Positions 36,949-44,808 of a DNA stretch of 64,000 nt are shown one piece after another. Below the pieces are notes generated by a model. It did no database searches and was not told the origin of the DNA. It was given only the letters and a program-made list of their open reading frames with translations. Made by a program: the position numbers and the translations under genes. The stretch spans positions 1,364,001-1,428,000 of the forward strand of contig NZ_FNUJ01000001.1 of assembly GCF_900107925.1 (NCBI RefSeq), in the 5' to 3' direction. The stretch comes from Amycolatopsis pretoriensis. Lineage in GTDB: Bacteria; Actinomycetota; Actinomycetes; Mycobacteriales; Pseudonocardiaceae. The first letter of the stretch is position 1, and each line of letters begins with the position of its first letter.

Positions 36949-37355
36949 ACCGTCCGGAACGGGTCGGCCATCCCCTGGTCCGTGGCCACGGTTTTCGTCT
37001 GCGCTTCCTTCAGCTTCTTGATGTACTCCTGCACGTACTGGCGCATCGAGTCGTTCTGGGCCTGAAGTGCCATGAGCGAGTCCATGCTCGTCGACACGTA
37101 TCCGTTGCTGACGACGTCCTTGCCCGGTGCTTCCATCGCTCCCATGATGATGTCGATCCGGCGCGAGTCGTCGATGATCTTATGGAGCTCGTCTTCCCAG
37201 AGACCGATCACCGAGGCGAGCTCCTCGGGGTCCATCTGGAACTTGCCGCCCCCGCCGCCACCGCCGCCGTAGACCCGGCCGCTCTGGCCGAGGATGTCGC
37301 CACCCCAGACCGCTTGGACCGCCTGCCCGGCTTCGCCGATGATCACGCCGCGCAC
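36945..37355 (-). CDS. Small WXG100-like helical protein of the ESX cassette
   Basis: A 136-residue protein. A Gly-rich stretch (about residues 29-37) is followed by a helical part with LWEDELHKIIDDSRRID and a second helix ending YVQEYIKKLKEAQTK. Length and helix-turn-helix character resemble ESX partner proteins, although a clear W-x-G turn is not visible. It is the first gene of the cassette, with start GTG at 37355 (another GTG lies three codons later). It probably pairs with or is exported beside the PPE-like protein; this is inference from position. Confidence 0.65.
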   Translation of the reverse strand: MRGVIIGEAGQAVQAVWGGDILGQSGRVYGGGGGGGGKFQMDPEELASVIGLWEDELHKIIDDSRRIDIIMGAMEAPGKDVVSNGYVSTSMDSLMALQAQNDSMRQYVQEYIKKLKEAQTKTVATDQGMADPFRTV

Positions 37356-37479
37356 CTTCCCCTCAGTTCACCCACCGTGATGGTGCAAAGATTAGCCAAC
37401 TGTCTCACGCCGTGTCAGCGAATCGCCGCAACGTTCCGACGATGGGGGCTTCGGTTCGGTTCCCGGGCACTCCGGGTCA

Positions 37480-37495
37480 CAGTACGTACGTACGG
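37480..37495 (+). promoter_or_regulatory. Putative AcnR autoregulatory operator
   Basis: CAGTACGTACGTACGG fits the AcnR consensus CAGNACnnnCGTACTG except for one base (G for T near the end). It lies 37 bases before the acnR start. Confidence 0.7.
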
Positions 37496-37532
37496 ATTGC
37501 GAAGTCCCGGTCCTCGGTGCCAGGATTTCAGG

Positions 37533-38114
37533 ATGCCACGCGTAAGCCAGGATCACCTCGACGCACGCCGGCGCCAGATCCTCGACGGCTCGCGCGTCTG
37601 CTTCGCGCGCTACGGCTACGAAGGTGCCACAGTCCGGCGCCTGGAGGAAGCCACCGGGCTTTCGCGCGGGGCCATCTTCCACCACTTCCGCGACAAGGAG
37701 TCGCTCTTCCTCGCCCTCGCCGAGGACGACGCCATCCGGATGGCCGACGTCGTCGCCGAACAGGGCCTCGTCCAGGTCATGCGCGACCTGCTCGCCGGGG
37801 GCGACCACCCCGCCGACTGGCTCGGGACGCGGCTCGAGGTGAGCCGGCGGCTGCGCACCGACCCCGAGTTCCGCGCCCGCTGGGCCGAACGGTCCGAGCA
37901 GCTCACCACCGCCACCCGGCTGCGGCTGCTGCGCCAGCGCGAAGCCGGCATCCTGCGCGACGACGTCGACGTCGACGTGCTCACCGCGTTCCTGGAACTC
38001 GTCCTGGAAGGACTCGTCTCGCACCTGGCCATGGGACTGCCCGCCGCCGGGCTGGGGCCGGTGCTCGACCTCGTCGAGGAGACGGTGCGGCGGCACCGGC
38101 CCGGCACCACCTGA
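37533..38114 (+). CDS. acnR: AcnR-type TetR repressor of aconitase
   Basis: A 193-residue TetR regulator. Its DNA-binding domain, CFARYGYEGATVRRLEEATGLSRGAIFHHFRDKESLFLALA in outline, and the following ADVVAEQGLVQVMRDLL match AcnR of Corynebacterium and its mycobacterial homologue Rv1474c very closely. AcnR represses acn and is reported to sense citrate and Mg2+. In most relatives it sits next to acn; here it is about 15.5 kb from the acn 3' end. The ATG at 37533 was chosen over long upstream read-through. A matching operator lies upstream of both genes. Confidence 0.88.
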   Translation: MPRVSQDHLDARRRQILDGSRVCFARYGYEGATVRRLEEATGLSRGAIFHHFRDKESLFLALAEDDAIRMADVVAEQGLVQVMRDLLAGGDHPADWLGTRLEVSRRLRTDPEFRARWAERSEQLTTATRLRLLRQREAGILRDDVDVDVLTAFLELVLEGLVSHLAMGLPAAGLGPVLDLVEETVRRHRPGTT

Positions 38115-38128
38115 TCAACCGTGGTCCA

Positions 38129-38698
38129 ATGGCCCGCGTGGATCTCCTCGAGGCGCACGGCCAGGCGTTGCGGGCCTTCGGCGACGCGGTGCACGCCGTC
38201 GACGCCTGGGACCGCGGGACTCCGTGTACCGAGTGGACGGTCCGCGACCTCGTCAACCACCTCGTCGCCGAGCAGCTGTGGGCGCCTTCGCTGCTCGCCG
38301 GGGCCACTTTGGACGACGTCGGCGACCGCTTCGACGGCGATGTCCTCGGCGACGACCCGGTGTCCGCCTGGGACGCGGCCGCCGAGGCCGCGCGCGAAGC
38401 CTTCCTCGACGACGGCGTGCTCGAACGCGCGGTGCACGTGTCGACGGGGCTGCTCCCGGCCCGCGAGTACGGCTGGCAGATGACGATCGACGCGGCGGTC
38501 CACGCGTGGGACCTGGCGACGGCACTCGGCCTCCCCTGCCCGGTGACCGAGCCGCTCGCCGAACGCCTCCTCGACATCGTGCGCCCGTGGGTGGACGAGT
38601 GGCAGGGGCTGGGGATCTTCGACCCCCCGGTCCCGGTCGGCCGCGGCGCGAGCCCGACCGCGCGGCTCGTGGCCCTGCTCGGCCGGCGGCCGGGCTGA
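38129..38698 (+). CDS. TIGR03086/maleylpyruvate-isomerase N-terminal-type protein
   Basis: A 189-residue DinB-like four-helix protein. TPCTEWTVRDLVNHLVAEQLW is the signature of the actinobacterial TIGR03086 / mycothiol-dependent metal-binding family, and DAAVHAWDLATALGLP supplies the second His and Asp expected at the metal site. Some members are mycothiol-dependent isomerases or transferases; the reaction here is unknown. It follows acnR by 14 bases and may be co-transcribed. Confidence 0.85.
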   Translation: MARVDLLEAHGQALRAFGDAVHAVDAWDRGTPCTEWTVRDLVNHLVAEQLWAPSLLAGATLDDVGDRFDGDVLGDDPVSAWDAAAEAAREAFLDDGVLERAVHVSTGLLPAREYGWQMTIDAAVHAWDLATALGLPCPVTEPLAERLLDIVRPWVDEWQGLGIFDPPVPVGRGASPTARLVALLGRRPG

Positions 38699-39031
38699 CT
38701 CACCCGCCGAGGGGAGCCGAGCCGGTAGCAAAGCCCACTGAACAACCCCGCCAAGGCGCCGCGCCCGCTCACACCACCGGGCGCTCAGCACCCCGCTGGG
38801 ACCGCCGTCCCGCCGGATCACCCGGCGAGGTGAGCGCGCCGACACACCGATATCCCCGCGACTCTCGCCCCGGACACGTTAAACTTGTCCGCATCGTCGC
38901 AGTCCACACCGATTTCCTCCTGGGAGTGACCGTTTCGTGCGCGCAGCGCAGTCACCTGGTGACAGTACCGAGCCGGGTGACCGACCCGGCTGTCCGATAG
39001 GTTCATCCCCCGCCGACCGGGCGGGTGCGGA
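38699..39031. other. Intergenic region before the CNNM pair
   Basis: About 330 bases without a convincing gene. It holds a short inverted repeat CGGACA/TGTCCG (38872-38892) and a perfect 8-bp hairpin AGCCGGGT ... ACCCGGCT (38971-38991) some 40 bases before the first CBS gene. No riboswitch class was recognised. Confidence 0.55.
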
Positions 39032-40369
39032 ATGACCCAAATCCTCTTCGCCGTGCTCGGCGTCCTGCTCTTCGTGCTGCTGACCGTCGGCACCGGGCTC
39101 GCGGTCGCCGCCGAGTTCTCGCTGACCGCGCTCGAACGCAGCACCGTCGACGCCAACGTCCGGCAGGTCGGCGACCGGCGCGCCCTGACCGTGCAGAAAG
39201 CCCACCGGACGCTGTCCTTCCAGCTCTCCGGCGCCCAGGTCGCGATCACCCTCACCACGCTGATCACCGGTTACCTGGCCGAGCCGCTGATCGGCGAGCT
39301 CGTCCGGCCGCTGCTCACCGGCGTCGGGCTGCCGGAAGGCTTCGCCGGCGGCGCGTCGATCGTGCTCGCCCTGGTCATCGCCACCTCGCTGTCGATGATC
39401 CTCGGCGAAATGGTGCCGAAGAACCTCGCCATCGCCCGGCCGCTGCCGACCGCGCGGGCCGTCGCCGGGTACCACTCGCGGTTCTCCGCGCTCTTCCGCT
39501 GGCTCATCACGCTCATGAACAACAGCGCGAACTTCCTCGTGCGCAAGTTCGGCATCGAGCCCCAGGAAGAGCTGCGGTCCGCGCGGTCGCCGCAGGAGCT
39601 CGGCTCGATCGTGCGCTCCAGCGCCGAAAGCGGCACGCTCGACACCTCGACGGCGGAGCTGCTCGACCGCTCGCTGCGGTTCGGCGACCGCACCGCGGAG
39701 GAGCTGATGACCCCGCGCGTGCAGCTGGAGTCCCTCTCCATCGACGACACCATCGAGGACCTCATCGACCTCTCGCGCCGCACCGGGTTCTCGCGGTTCC
39801 CGGTGCACGCCGAGGACCTCGACGACGTCCGCGGCGCCGTGCACGTCAAGCAGGCCTTCGCCGTGCCCGCCGCCGACCGGGCCGCCGTGCCGATCGGCTC
39901 GGTCATGCGGCCGGTGCCGACCGTGCCCGAGTCGCTGCCCGGCGACGACCTGCTCAACCGCCTGCGCGACTCCCGCTTCCAGCTCGCCATCGTCGTCGAC
40001 GAGTACGGCGGCACCGCCGGGCTGGTCACCCTGGAGGACGTCGTCGAGGAGATCATCGGCGACGTCCGCGACGAGCACGACGACCACGAAGGCCCGGCCT
40101 CGCAGCAGGTCGGCACCGACAGCTGGCTGGTCTCCGGGCAGCTGCGCGCCGACGAGGTCACCGACGTCACCGGGTTCCGGATGCCGGACGGCGACTACGA
40201 AACCATCGCCGGGCTGATCCTCGAGCGGCTGGGCAAGATCCCCGCCGAGGGTGACGCCGCCGAGGTCGACGGCTGGCGGCTCACCGTGACCACGATGGAC
40301 AAACGCCGGATCGCCGAGGTCGAAGTCGCGCCGGTCCGCGCCGAAGAGCCGGCGGAGGTGGCCTCGTGA
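39032..40369 (+). CDS. CNNM/CBS-domain membrane protein (hemolysin C / CorC-type), first of pair
   Basis: A 445-residue protein with an N-terminal DUF21/CNNM transmembrane domain (about residues 1-200, four helices, with SMILGEMVPKNLAIARP). Two CBS domains follow (about 215-335, including RTGFSRFPVHAEDLDDVRGAVHVK and IVVDEYGGTAGLVTLEDVVEEIIGD), then a C-terminal CorC/HlyC domain. Relatives mediate Mg2+ or other divalent-cation transport or its control. The GTGA overlap with the next gene links the two paralogues. Confidence 0.92.
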   Translation: MTQILFAVLGVLLFVLLTVGTGLAVAAEFSLTALERSTVDANVRQVGDRRALTVQKAHRTLSFQLSGAQVAITLTTLITGYLAEPLIGELVRPLLTGVGLPEGFAGGASIVLALVIATSLSMILGEMVPKNLAIARPLPTARAVAGYHSRFSALFRWLITLMNNSANFLVRKFGIEPQEELRSARSPQELGSIVRSSAESGTLDTSTAELLDRSLRFGDRTAEELMTPRVQLESLSIDDTIEDLIDLSRRTGFSRFPVHAEDLDDVRGAVHVKQAFAVPAADRAAVPIGSVMRPVPTVPESLPGDDLLNRLRDSRFQLAIVVDEYGGTAGLVTLEDVVEEIIGDVRDEHDDHEGPASQQVGTDSWLVSGQLRADEVTDVTGFRMPDGDYETIAGLILERLGKIPAEGDAAEVDGWRLTVTTMDKRRIAEVEVAPVRAEEPAEVAS

Positions 40370-41409
40370 GCGACTGGCTGAACATCGCCCTCGTCGTGCT
40401 CCTGCTGCTGACGAACGCCTTCTTCGTCGGCGCGGAGTTCACGCTGATCTCTTCGCGGCGGGACAGGCTCGAAGCGCTGCTGGAGCAGGGCAAGACGCGC
40501 GCGAAGATCGTCATCAACGCGAGCAAGCACGTCTCGCTGATGCTCGCCGGCGCGCAGCTGGGCATCACCATCTGCTCGCTGCTGCTCGGCCGCCTCGGTG
40601 AGCCCGCGGTCGCGCACCGGCTCTCGGCGTTCTTCGACCTGCTCGGTCTGCCCGAAGCGCTGCTGCACCCGATCTCGTTCGCCATCGCGCTGGCGTTCAT
40701 CACCGTGCTGCACGTCCTGATCGGCGAGATGGTGCCGAAGAACCTCGCCATCGCCGAGCCCGAGCGGCTCGCGCTGTGGCTGGTGCCGGTGCACGTCGGC
40801 TGGGTCAAGATCGCCAACCCGTTCATCTGGCTGCTGAACTTCGTCGCCAACTCGCTGCTGCGCGCGGTGAAGGTCGAGCCGAAGGACGAGCTGGAGACGG
40901 CGTACACCTCCGACGAGCTGGCCGAGCTGCTGAGCGAGTCGCGCCGGGAGGGCCTGCTGGACCAGTCCGAGCACCGGCGGCTCGCCCAGACGCTGTCCTC
41001 GGTGGAGAAGACGGTGGCCGACGTGCTGGTGCCGACGGCCGAGCTGACCACGCTGCCGTGCGGGCCGACCGTCGGCGACGTCGAGCGGGCGGTCTCCTCG
41101 ACCGGCTTCTCGCGGTTCCCGGTGTGCACCGACGACGGGCGGCTGACCGGCTACATCCACGTCAAGGACGTCCTGGAGCTGGCCGGGCACGACCCGGCGA
41201 CGATCGTGCCCGACGCGAAGACGCGCCCGCTCACCGAGCTGCGCGCCGACGCCCGGCTCGACGTCGCGCTTTCGGCCATGCGCAAGGAGGGCAGCCACCT
41301 GGCGCGGGCGCTCGACACGGGCGGCAACGCCGTCGGCGTCGTGGCGCTGGAGGACCTCGTCGAGGAGTACGTGGGCACGGTGCGCGACGGAACCCACGTC
41401 GGCGCATGA
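40366..41409 (+). CDS. CNNM/CBS-domain membrane protein, second of pair
   Basis: A 347-residue paralogue of the preceding gene. It has the same DUF21 membrane domain (VLLLLTNAFFVGAEFTLIS, VLIGEMVPKNLAIAEP) and a CBS pair (STGFSRFPVCTDDGRLTGYIHVK), but lacks the C-terminal CorC domain. The two are distinct enough not to be a recent duplication and probably form a heteromeric transporter. The stop overlaps the start of the next gene (ATGA), so three genes are co-translated. Confidence 0.91.
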   Translation: MSDWLNIALVVLLLLTNAFFVGAEFTLISSRRDRLEALLEQGKTRAKIVINASKHVSLMLAGAQLGITICSLLLGRLGEPAVAHRLSAFFDLLGLPEALLHPISFAIALAFITVLHVLIGEMVPKNLAIAEPERLALWLVPVHVGWVKIANPFIWLLNFVANSLLRAVKVEPKDELETAYTSDELAELLSESRREGLLDQSEHRRLAQTLSSVEKTVADVLVPTAELTTLPCGPTVGDVERAVSSTGFSRFPVCTDDGRLTGYIHVKDVLELAGHDPATIVPDAKTRPLTELRADARLDVALSAMRKEGSHLARALDTGGNAVGVVALEDLVEEYVGTVRDGTHVGA

Positions 41410-42287
41410 CGAGTGTCGAAGTGCTCGCCGAACCGGACTGGCTGGCCCGGGAGGCGGCGCACGCCGAGCGGACGCGGCGGTGGACCGGTCCGCACCAGGA
41501 GCGGCGCTCGCGCGGCGAGAAGCACCCGGTGCTGGACTTCCTGTTCACCTACTACTCGTACCGGCCCTCGCACCTGGAGCGGTGGCAGCCCGGGCCCGGC
41601 GTCGCGCTCGCCGGGCCCGCGGCGCGGCGGTTCCTGGACCGCAAGGGGTACGTCTCGACCGGCGACGGCGTCCTGCTCGATCCCGCGGCCTTCACCGAAG
41701 GCAAGGCGCGGACGGCCGAGTTCGTCCTCGCCCTGCTCACCGCGACGGCGTCGCGCGCGCCGCGGCTGAGCTGCTTCGGCCTGCACGAGTGGGCCATGGT
41801 CTACCGCGAGCCGGCCGGCTCGGTGCGGCACAACCAGGTGCCACTGCGGCTCGGGTCGGCGGGCACGGACGCTGTCGTGGAGGCACTGGACGTCCGCTGC
41901 GGGCACTTCGACGCGTTCCGCTTCTTCACCGCCGACGCGCGGCCGCGCAACGAGCTGACGCCGTCGCGGGAGACGCAGGTCGCACTCGAGCAGCCGGGGT
42001 GCCTGCACGCGAACATGGACCTGTTCAAATGGGCTTACAAGCTCGATCCGTTCGTGCCCGCCGAGCTGGTGGCGGACTGCTTCGAGCTGGCCGTGGAGAT
42101 CCGGACGCTGGACATGCGGGCGAGCCCGTACGACCTGGCCGGGCTCGGTTATCCGCCGGTGCGGATCGAAACGGCCGAGGGCCGGGCCGAATACGCCCGG
42201 GCGCAGGGTGGGTTCGCCCGGCGCGCGGCACCCCTGCGTGCTCGGCTGATAGCGCACTGCCATCGCCTGGTCAGAGCAGCACCCTGA
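41406..42287 (+). CDS. Conserved protein of unknown function coupled to the CNNM pair
   Basis: A 293-residue soluble protein. Conserved-looking blocks include HPVLDFLFTYYSYRPSHLERW, SCFGLHEWAMVYR, CGHFDAFRFFT and CLHANMDLFKWAYKLDPF. The many His, Cys, Trp and Asp residues suggest a metal- or nucleotide-binding enzyme. I recall relatives labelled 3-methyladenine DNA glycosylase, but no helix-hairpin-helix DNA-repair motif is visible, so that label is doubtful. The ATG overlaps the preceding stop, so its function is probably linked to divalent-cation handling or at least co-expressed with it. Confidence 0.82.
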   Translation: MTSVEVLAEPDWLAREAAHAERTRRWTGPHQERRSRGEKHPVLDFLFTYYSYRPSHLERWQPGPGVALAGPAARRFLDRKGYVSTGDGVLLDPAAFTEGKARTAEFVLALLTATASRAPRLSCFGLHEWAMVYREPAGSVRHNQVPLRLGSAGTDAVVEALDVRCGHFDAFRFFTADARPRNELTPSRETQVALEQPGCLHANMDLFKWAYKLDPFVPAELVADCFELAVEIRTLDMRASPYDLAGLGYPPVRIETAEGRAEYARAQGGFARRAAPLRARLIAHCHRLVRAAP

Positions 42288-42402
42288 GCACGCTCCACTG
42301 TGAGTCAGATTATTCTCTCTCCGATACTCACCTGTTAGGGTGATAACGGTTTCATTGCATCGCAGCGCGTGCTTGACATGCGCTCACCCCGAAAGGACGA
42401 CG

Positions 42403-43995
42403 ATGGGGCGACACACCCGGGACGACGAGCCCGTGCCGCACCCTCAGGACCGTGCCGCGGGCAGGTCGCACCCCGGCGAAGCCCGCCGCGGTGACGCCAC
42501 CGGCGCCCACCCGGTCGCGAACCAGGGCCCGGCACCGGCGAAGACCCCGAAGCGCAGCTCCATCTCGGCCGCTTTCGGAATCGCCGGTCGCAACACCCCG
42601 CGCGGTGAGTCGTCCGGTTACTTCGTCTCCGGCGGCGGGGAGGCTTCCGGCTCGTACCCGGTTGCGGGGCGCGGGGACGCCACCGCTTCGCAGCCCACCG
42701 CTCGTCGTGGTGAGGCTTCTGGGTCGTATCCGGTCGCCGGGCGTGGCGAAGCCACCGGCGCACAACCGACCGCTCGCCGTGGTGAGGCATCCGGCTCCTA
42801 CCCGGTCGCCGGCCGTGGGGAAACCACCGGCGCACAGCCCGCCGCCCGTCGCGGCGAAGCAACCGGCGCGCAGCCCACCGCTCGTCGTGGTGAGGCCTCC
42901 GGCTCTTACCCGGTCGCCGGGCGCGGCGAAACCACCGGCGCACAGCCCACCGCCCGTCGCGGCGAAGTCTCCGGCTCCTACCCCGTCGCCGGGCGCGACG
43001 ACGCCACCGGCGCACAGCCCACCACCCGCCGCGGCGAGGCCTCCGGCGCTTTTCCGGCCACCCGCCGTCGCGGTGAAAGTTCCGTCCGACGCGACGAGTC
43101 CGCCGCCGAGCGGACCGAGGTCATCACCCGGCACGGCGAAGCCTCCGGCAACTACCCGATCACCGCCCGCGCCGAGAACACCGGCTCCCACCGCACCCTC
43201 GAGCGCCCCGAAGCCACCGCCGGCGGGGAAAGCACCCCGCGCCGGCGCCGGCGCGACGACGCCGGTGAGACCGCCACCCGCCGCACGCCCCGGCGCGGCG
43301 AAACCACCGGCCCGCACCGCACCGACGCGAAGACCGACGGGAAGAGCGAGGCGACCGGTTCCCACCGGATCGCCCCGAAGAGCGAAGCCACCGGCTCGCA
43401 CCGGATCGTCGGCAAGAAGGCCCCGCGGCGCCGGATCGCCGGCTGGCCGATCGCCTGCGCCGTGCTCGCCGCCCTCATCGGGCTCGGCGTGATCGGCTGG
43501 AACTGGGCCGACAGCGAGCTCAACAACCGCGCCGAAGCCCAGGCCGCCAGCTGCTCCGGCGGCACGTCGCAGATGCGGATCGTCGTCACGCCGAGCGTGC
43601 AGAAGCCGATGACCGCCGCCGCCGAGCGGTGGAACCAGGCCGCGACCGTCGTCCACGGCCAGTGCGTGCACGTGACGATCGACGCCAAGCCGTCTTCGCA
43701 GGTCCTCGACGCGCTGGTCGGCCGGGCCAACCTGGACGCCATCGGCGGCCTGCCGGCGGCGTGGCTGCCCGAGTCGTCGTACTGGGTCAGCGAGCTGACC
43801 CAGAAGAAGCCCGAGATGATCGGCTCCCCCGCCCAGTCGGTGGCGAGCGCCCGCTCCGCGGACTACCCGTTCATCGGCCTCACCGGGCAGGGCATCGACG
43901 ACACCGTGCTGCGCGCGGCCCAGACGTTCCGCGAGTACCTCGAGCAGCCGGCCCAGCAGGCCGACTTCATCGCCGCCGGGATCAAGGGCACCTAG
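42403..43995 (+). CDS. Repeat-rich membrane-anchored protein with partial substrate-binding domain
   Basis: A 530-residue protein. A basic cytoplasmic N-terminal region (1-345) is built from alternating units RRGEASGSYPVAG and RGEATGAQPTA and later TGSHRI motifs. One membrane helix follows (GWPIACAVLAALIGLGVIGW, about residues 347-366), then an outside domain beginning MRIVVTPSVQKPMTAAAERW. That domain resembles the binding part of actinobacterial substrate-binding/VWA proteins, but only its first about 90 and last about 45 residues are present, and the VWA domain is missing. The junction IGSPAQSVASARSADYPFIGL looks like an in-frame internal deletion. AAAGGACG lies 6 bases before the ATG. Confidence 0.8.
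   Translation: MGRHTRDDEPVPHPQDRAAGRSHPGEARRGDATGAHPVANQGPAPAKTPKRSSISAAFGIAGRNTPRGESSGYFVSGGGEASGSYPVAGRGDATASQPTARRGEASGSYPVAGRGEATGAQPTARRGEASGSYPVAGRGETTGAQPAARRGEATGAQPTARRGEASGSYPVAGRGETTGAQPTARRGEVSGSYPVAGRDDATGAQPTTRRGEASGAFPATRRRGESSVRRDESAAERTEVITRHGEASGNYPITARAENTGSHRTLERPEATAGGESTPRRRRRDDAGETATRRTPRRGETTGPHRTDAKTDGKSEATGSHRIAPKSEATGSHRIVGKKAPRRRIAGWPIACAVLAALIGLGVIGWNWADSELNNRAEAQAASCSGGTSQMRIVVTPSVQKPMTAAAERWNQAATVVHGQCVHVTIDAKPSSQVLDALVGRANLDAIGGLPAAWLPESSYWVSELTQKKPEMIGSPAQSVASARSADYPFIGLTGQGIDDTVLRAAQTFREYLEQPAQQADFIAAGIKGT
42640..43060. repeat. In-frame tandem repeats, about 72-bp composite unit
   Basis: Imperfect repeats encoding GEASGSYPVAGRGEATGAQP-type units, about five composite copies. 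Because they keep the reading frame they are protein repeats, not a CRISPR or integron. Confidence 0.85.
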
Positions 43996-44765
43996 ACGCG
44001 CGTGCCGTTGTCGAGCTCGGCCACCACGGCGAGGTCGTCGTCGGCCAGTTCGAAGTCGAAGATTCCGAAGTTCTCCCGGGTGCGGGTCGTGGTGGCCGAG
44101 GCCGCCACGGCGACCGTGCCGGCCTGCAGGTGCCACCGCAGCACGATCTGGGCCGGGGTCTTGCCGTACTTCGCCGCGAGCGCGGTGACGGTCTCGTCGG
44201 CCAGCAGCCCGGCGTTCGCGGCCGGGCTGGACGCCGCCGTCACGATGCCGCGCTCGGTGTGGAACTCGCGCAGCGGGACCTGCTGCAGCCACGGGTGCAG
44301 CTCGACCTGGTTCAGCACCGGGACCGCGCCGGTGGCGTCGATCAGCCGGCGCAGCTCCGCGACGCCGAAGCCGGCGACGCCGACCGCGCGGACGCGGCCG
44401 TCGGAACGCAGCCGGCTCAAGGCGCGCCAGGTGTCGGTGAAGGCGCCTTTCGTGCCGTCCAGCAGGCACAGGTCGGCCCGCTCGACGTCGAGGTCGGCGA
44501 GCGCCTGGTCAGCGGCGCGGCGCGCGGTGTCGTAGCCCTGCGCGGGCACGCGGAAGCTGACGAACAGCTCGTCCCGGGGGACGCCGGCGAGCGCGGCGCC
44601 CACGGCCGCCTCGGTGCCCGGCGCGGTGTCGAAGCCGCGGTAGCCGATGTCGAGGGCGATGCGGACGGCGCGGCCGGTTTCGGACGCGGTCAGCCCCGCG
44701 ACACCGAACAGCAGCTGGGGGATGCGGACTCCGTCGGACAGGGCGAGCGAAGGCGGGACGGCCAT
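43992..44765 (-). CDS. Aldo/keto-reductase-fold protein with altered active site
   Basis: A 257-residue protein of the AKR family by overall layout (ALDIGYRGFDTAPG, NQVELHPWLQQVPL, RENFGIFDFELADDDLA). Of the catalytic tetrad only Asp46 remains. The usual Tyr five residues later is Thr51, the Lys in the TKLW position reads Arg72, and the His of the LIHWP position is Asp103. The cofactor loop PKS is replaced by AASATTTR. It is therefore probably not a working reductase and may be a regulatory or binding pseudoenzyme. It is convergent with the preceding gene (4-base overlap of stops). Confidence 0.85.
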   Translation of the reverse strand: MAVPPSLALSDGVRIPQLLFGVAGLTASETGRAVRIALDIGYRGFDTAPGTEAAVGAALAGVPRDELFVSFRVPAQGYDTARRAADQALADLDVERADLCLLDGTKGAFTDTWRALSRLRSDGRVRAVGVAGFGVAELRRLIDATGAVPVLNQVELHPWLQQVPLREFHTERGIVTAASSPAANAGLLADETVTALAAKYGKTPAQIVLRWHLQAGTVAVAASATTTRTRENFGIFDFELADDDLAVVAELDNGTRV

Positions 44766-44808
44766 CTACCGGTGATCCTCACGTCGGATGCTGCGCGGGT
44801 GTCCCCCA

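Noticed and set aside
39032..41409. The two CNNM genes as a recent tandem duplication
   Set aside because: The proteins differ throughout and in domain content (only the first has the C-terminal CorC domain), so the duplication is old.
42640..43060. Regular repeats that could suggest a CRISPR array
   Set aside because: Repeats are imperfect, in frame and continuous, with no unique spacers and no cas genes; they encode protein repeats.
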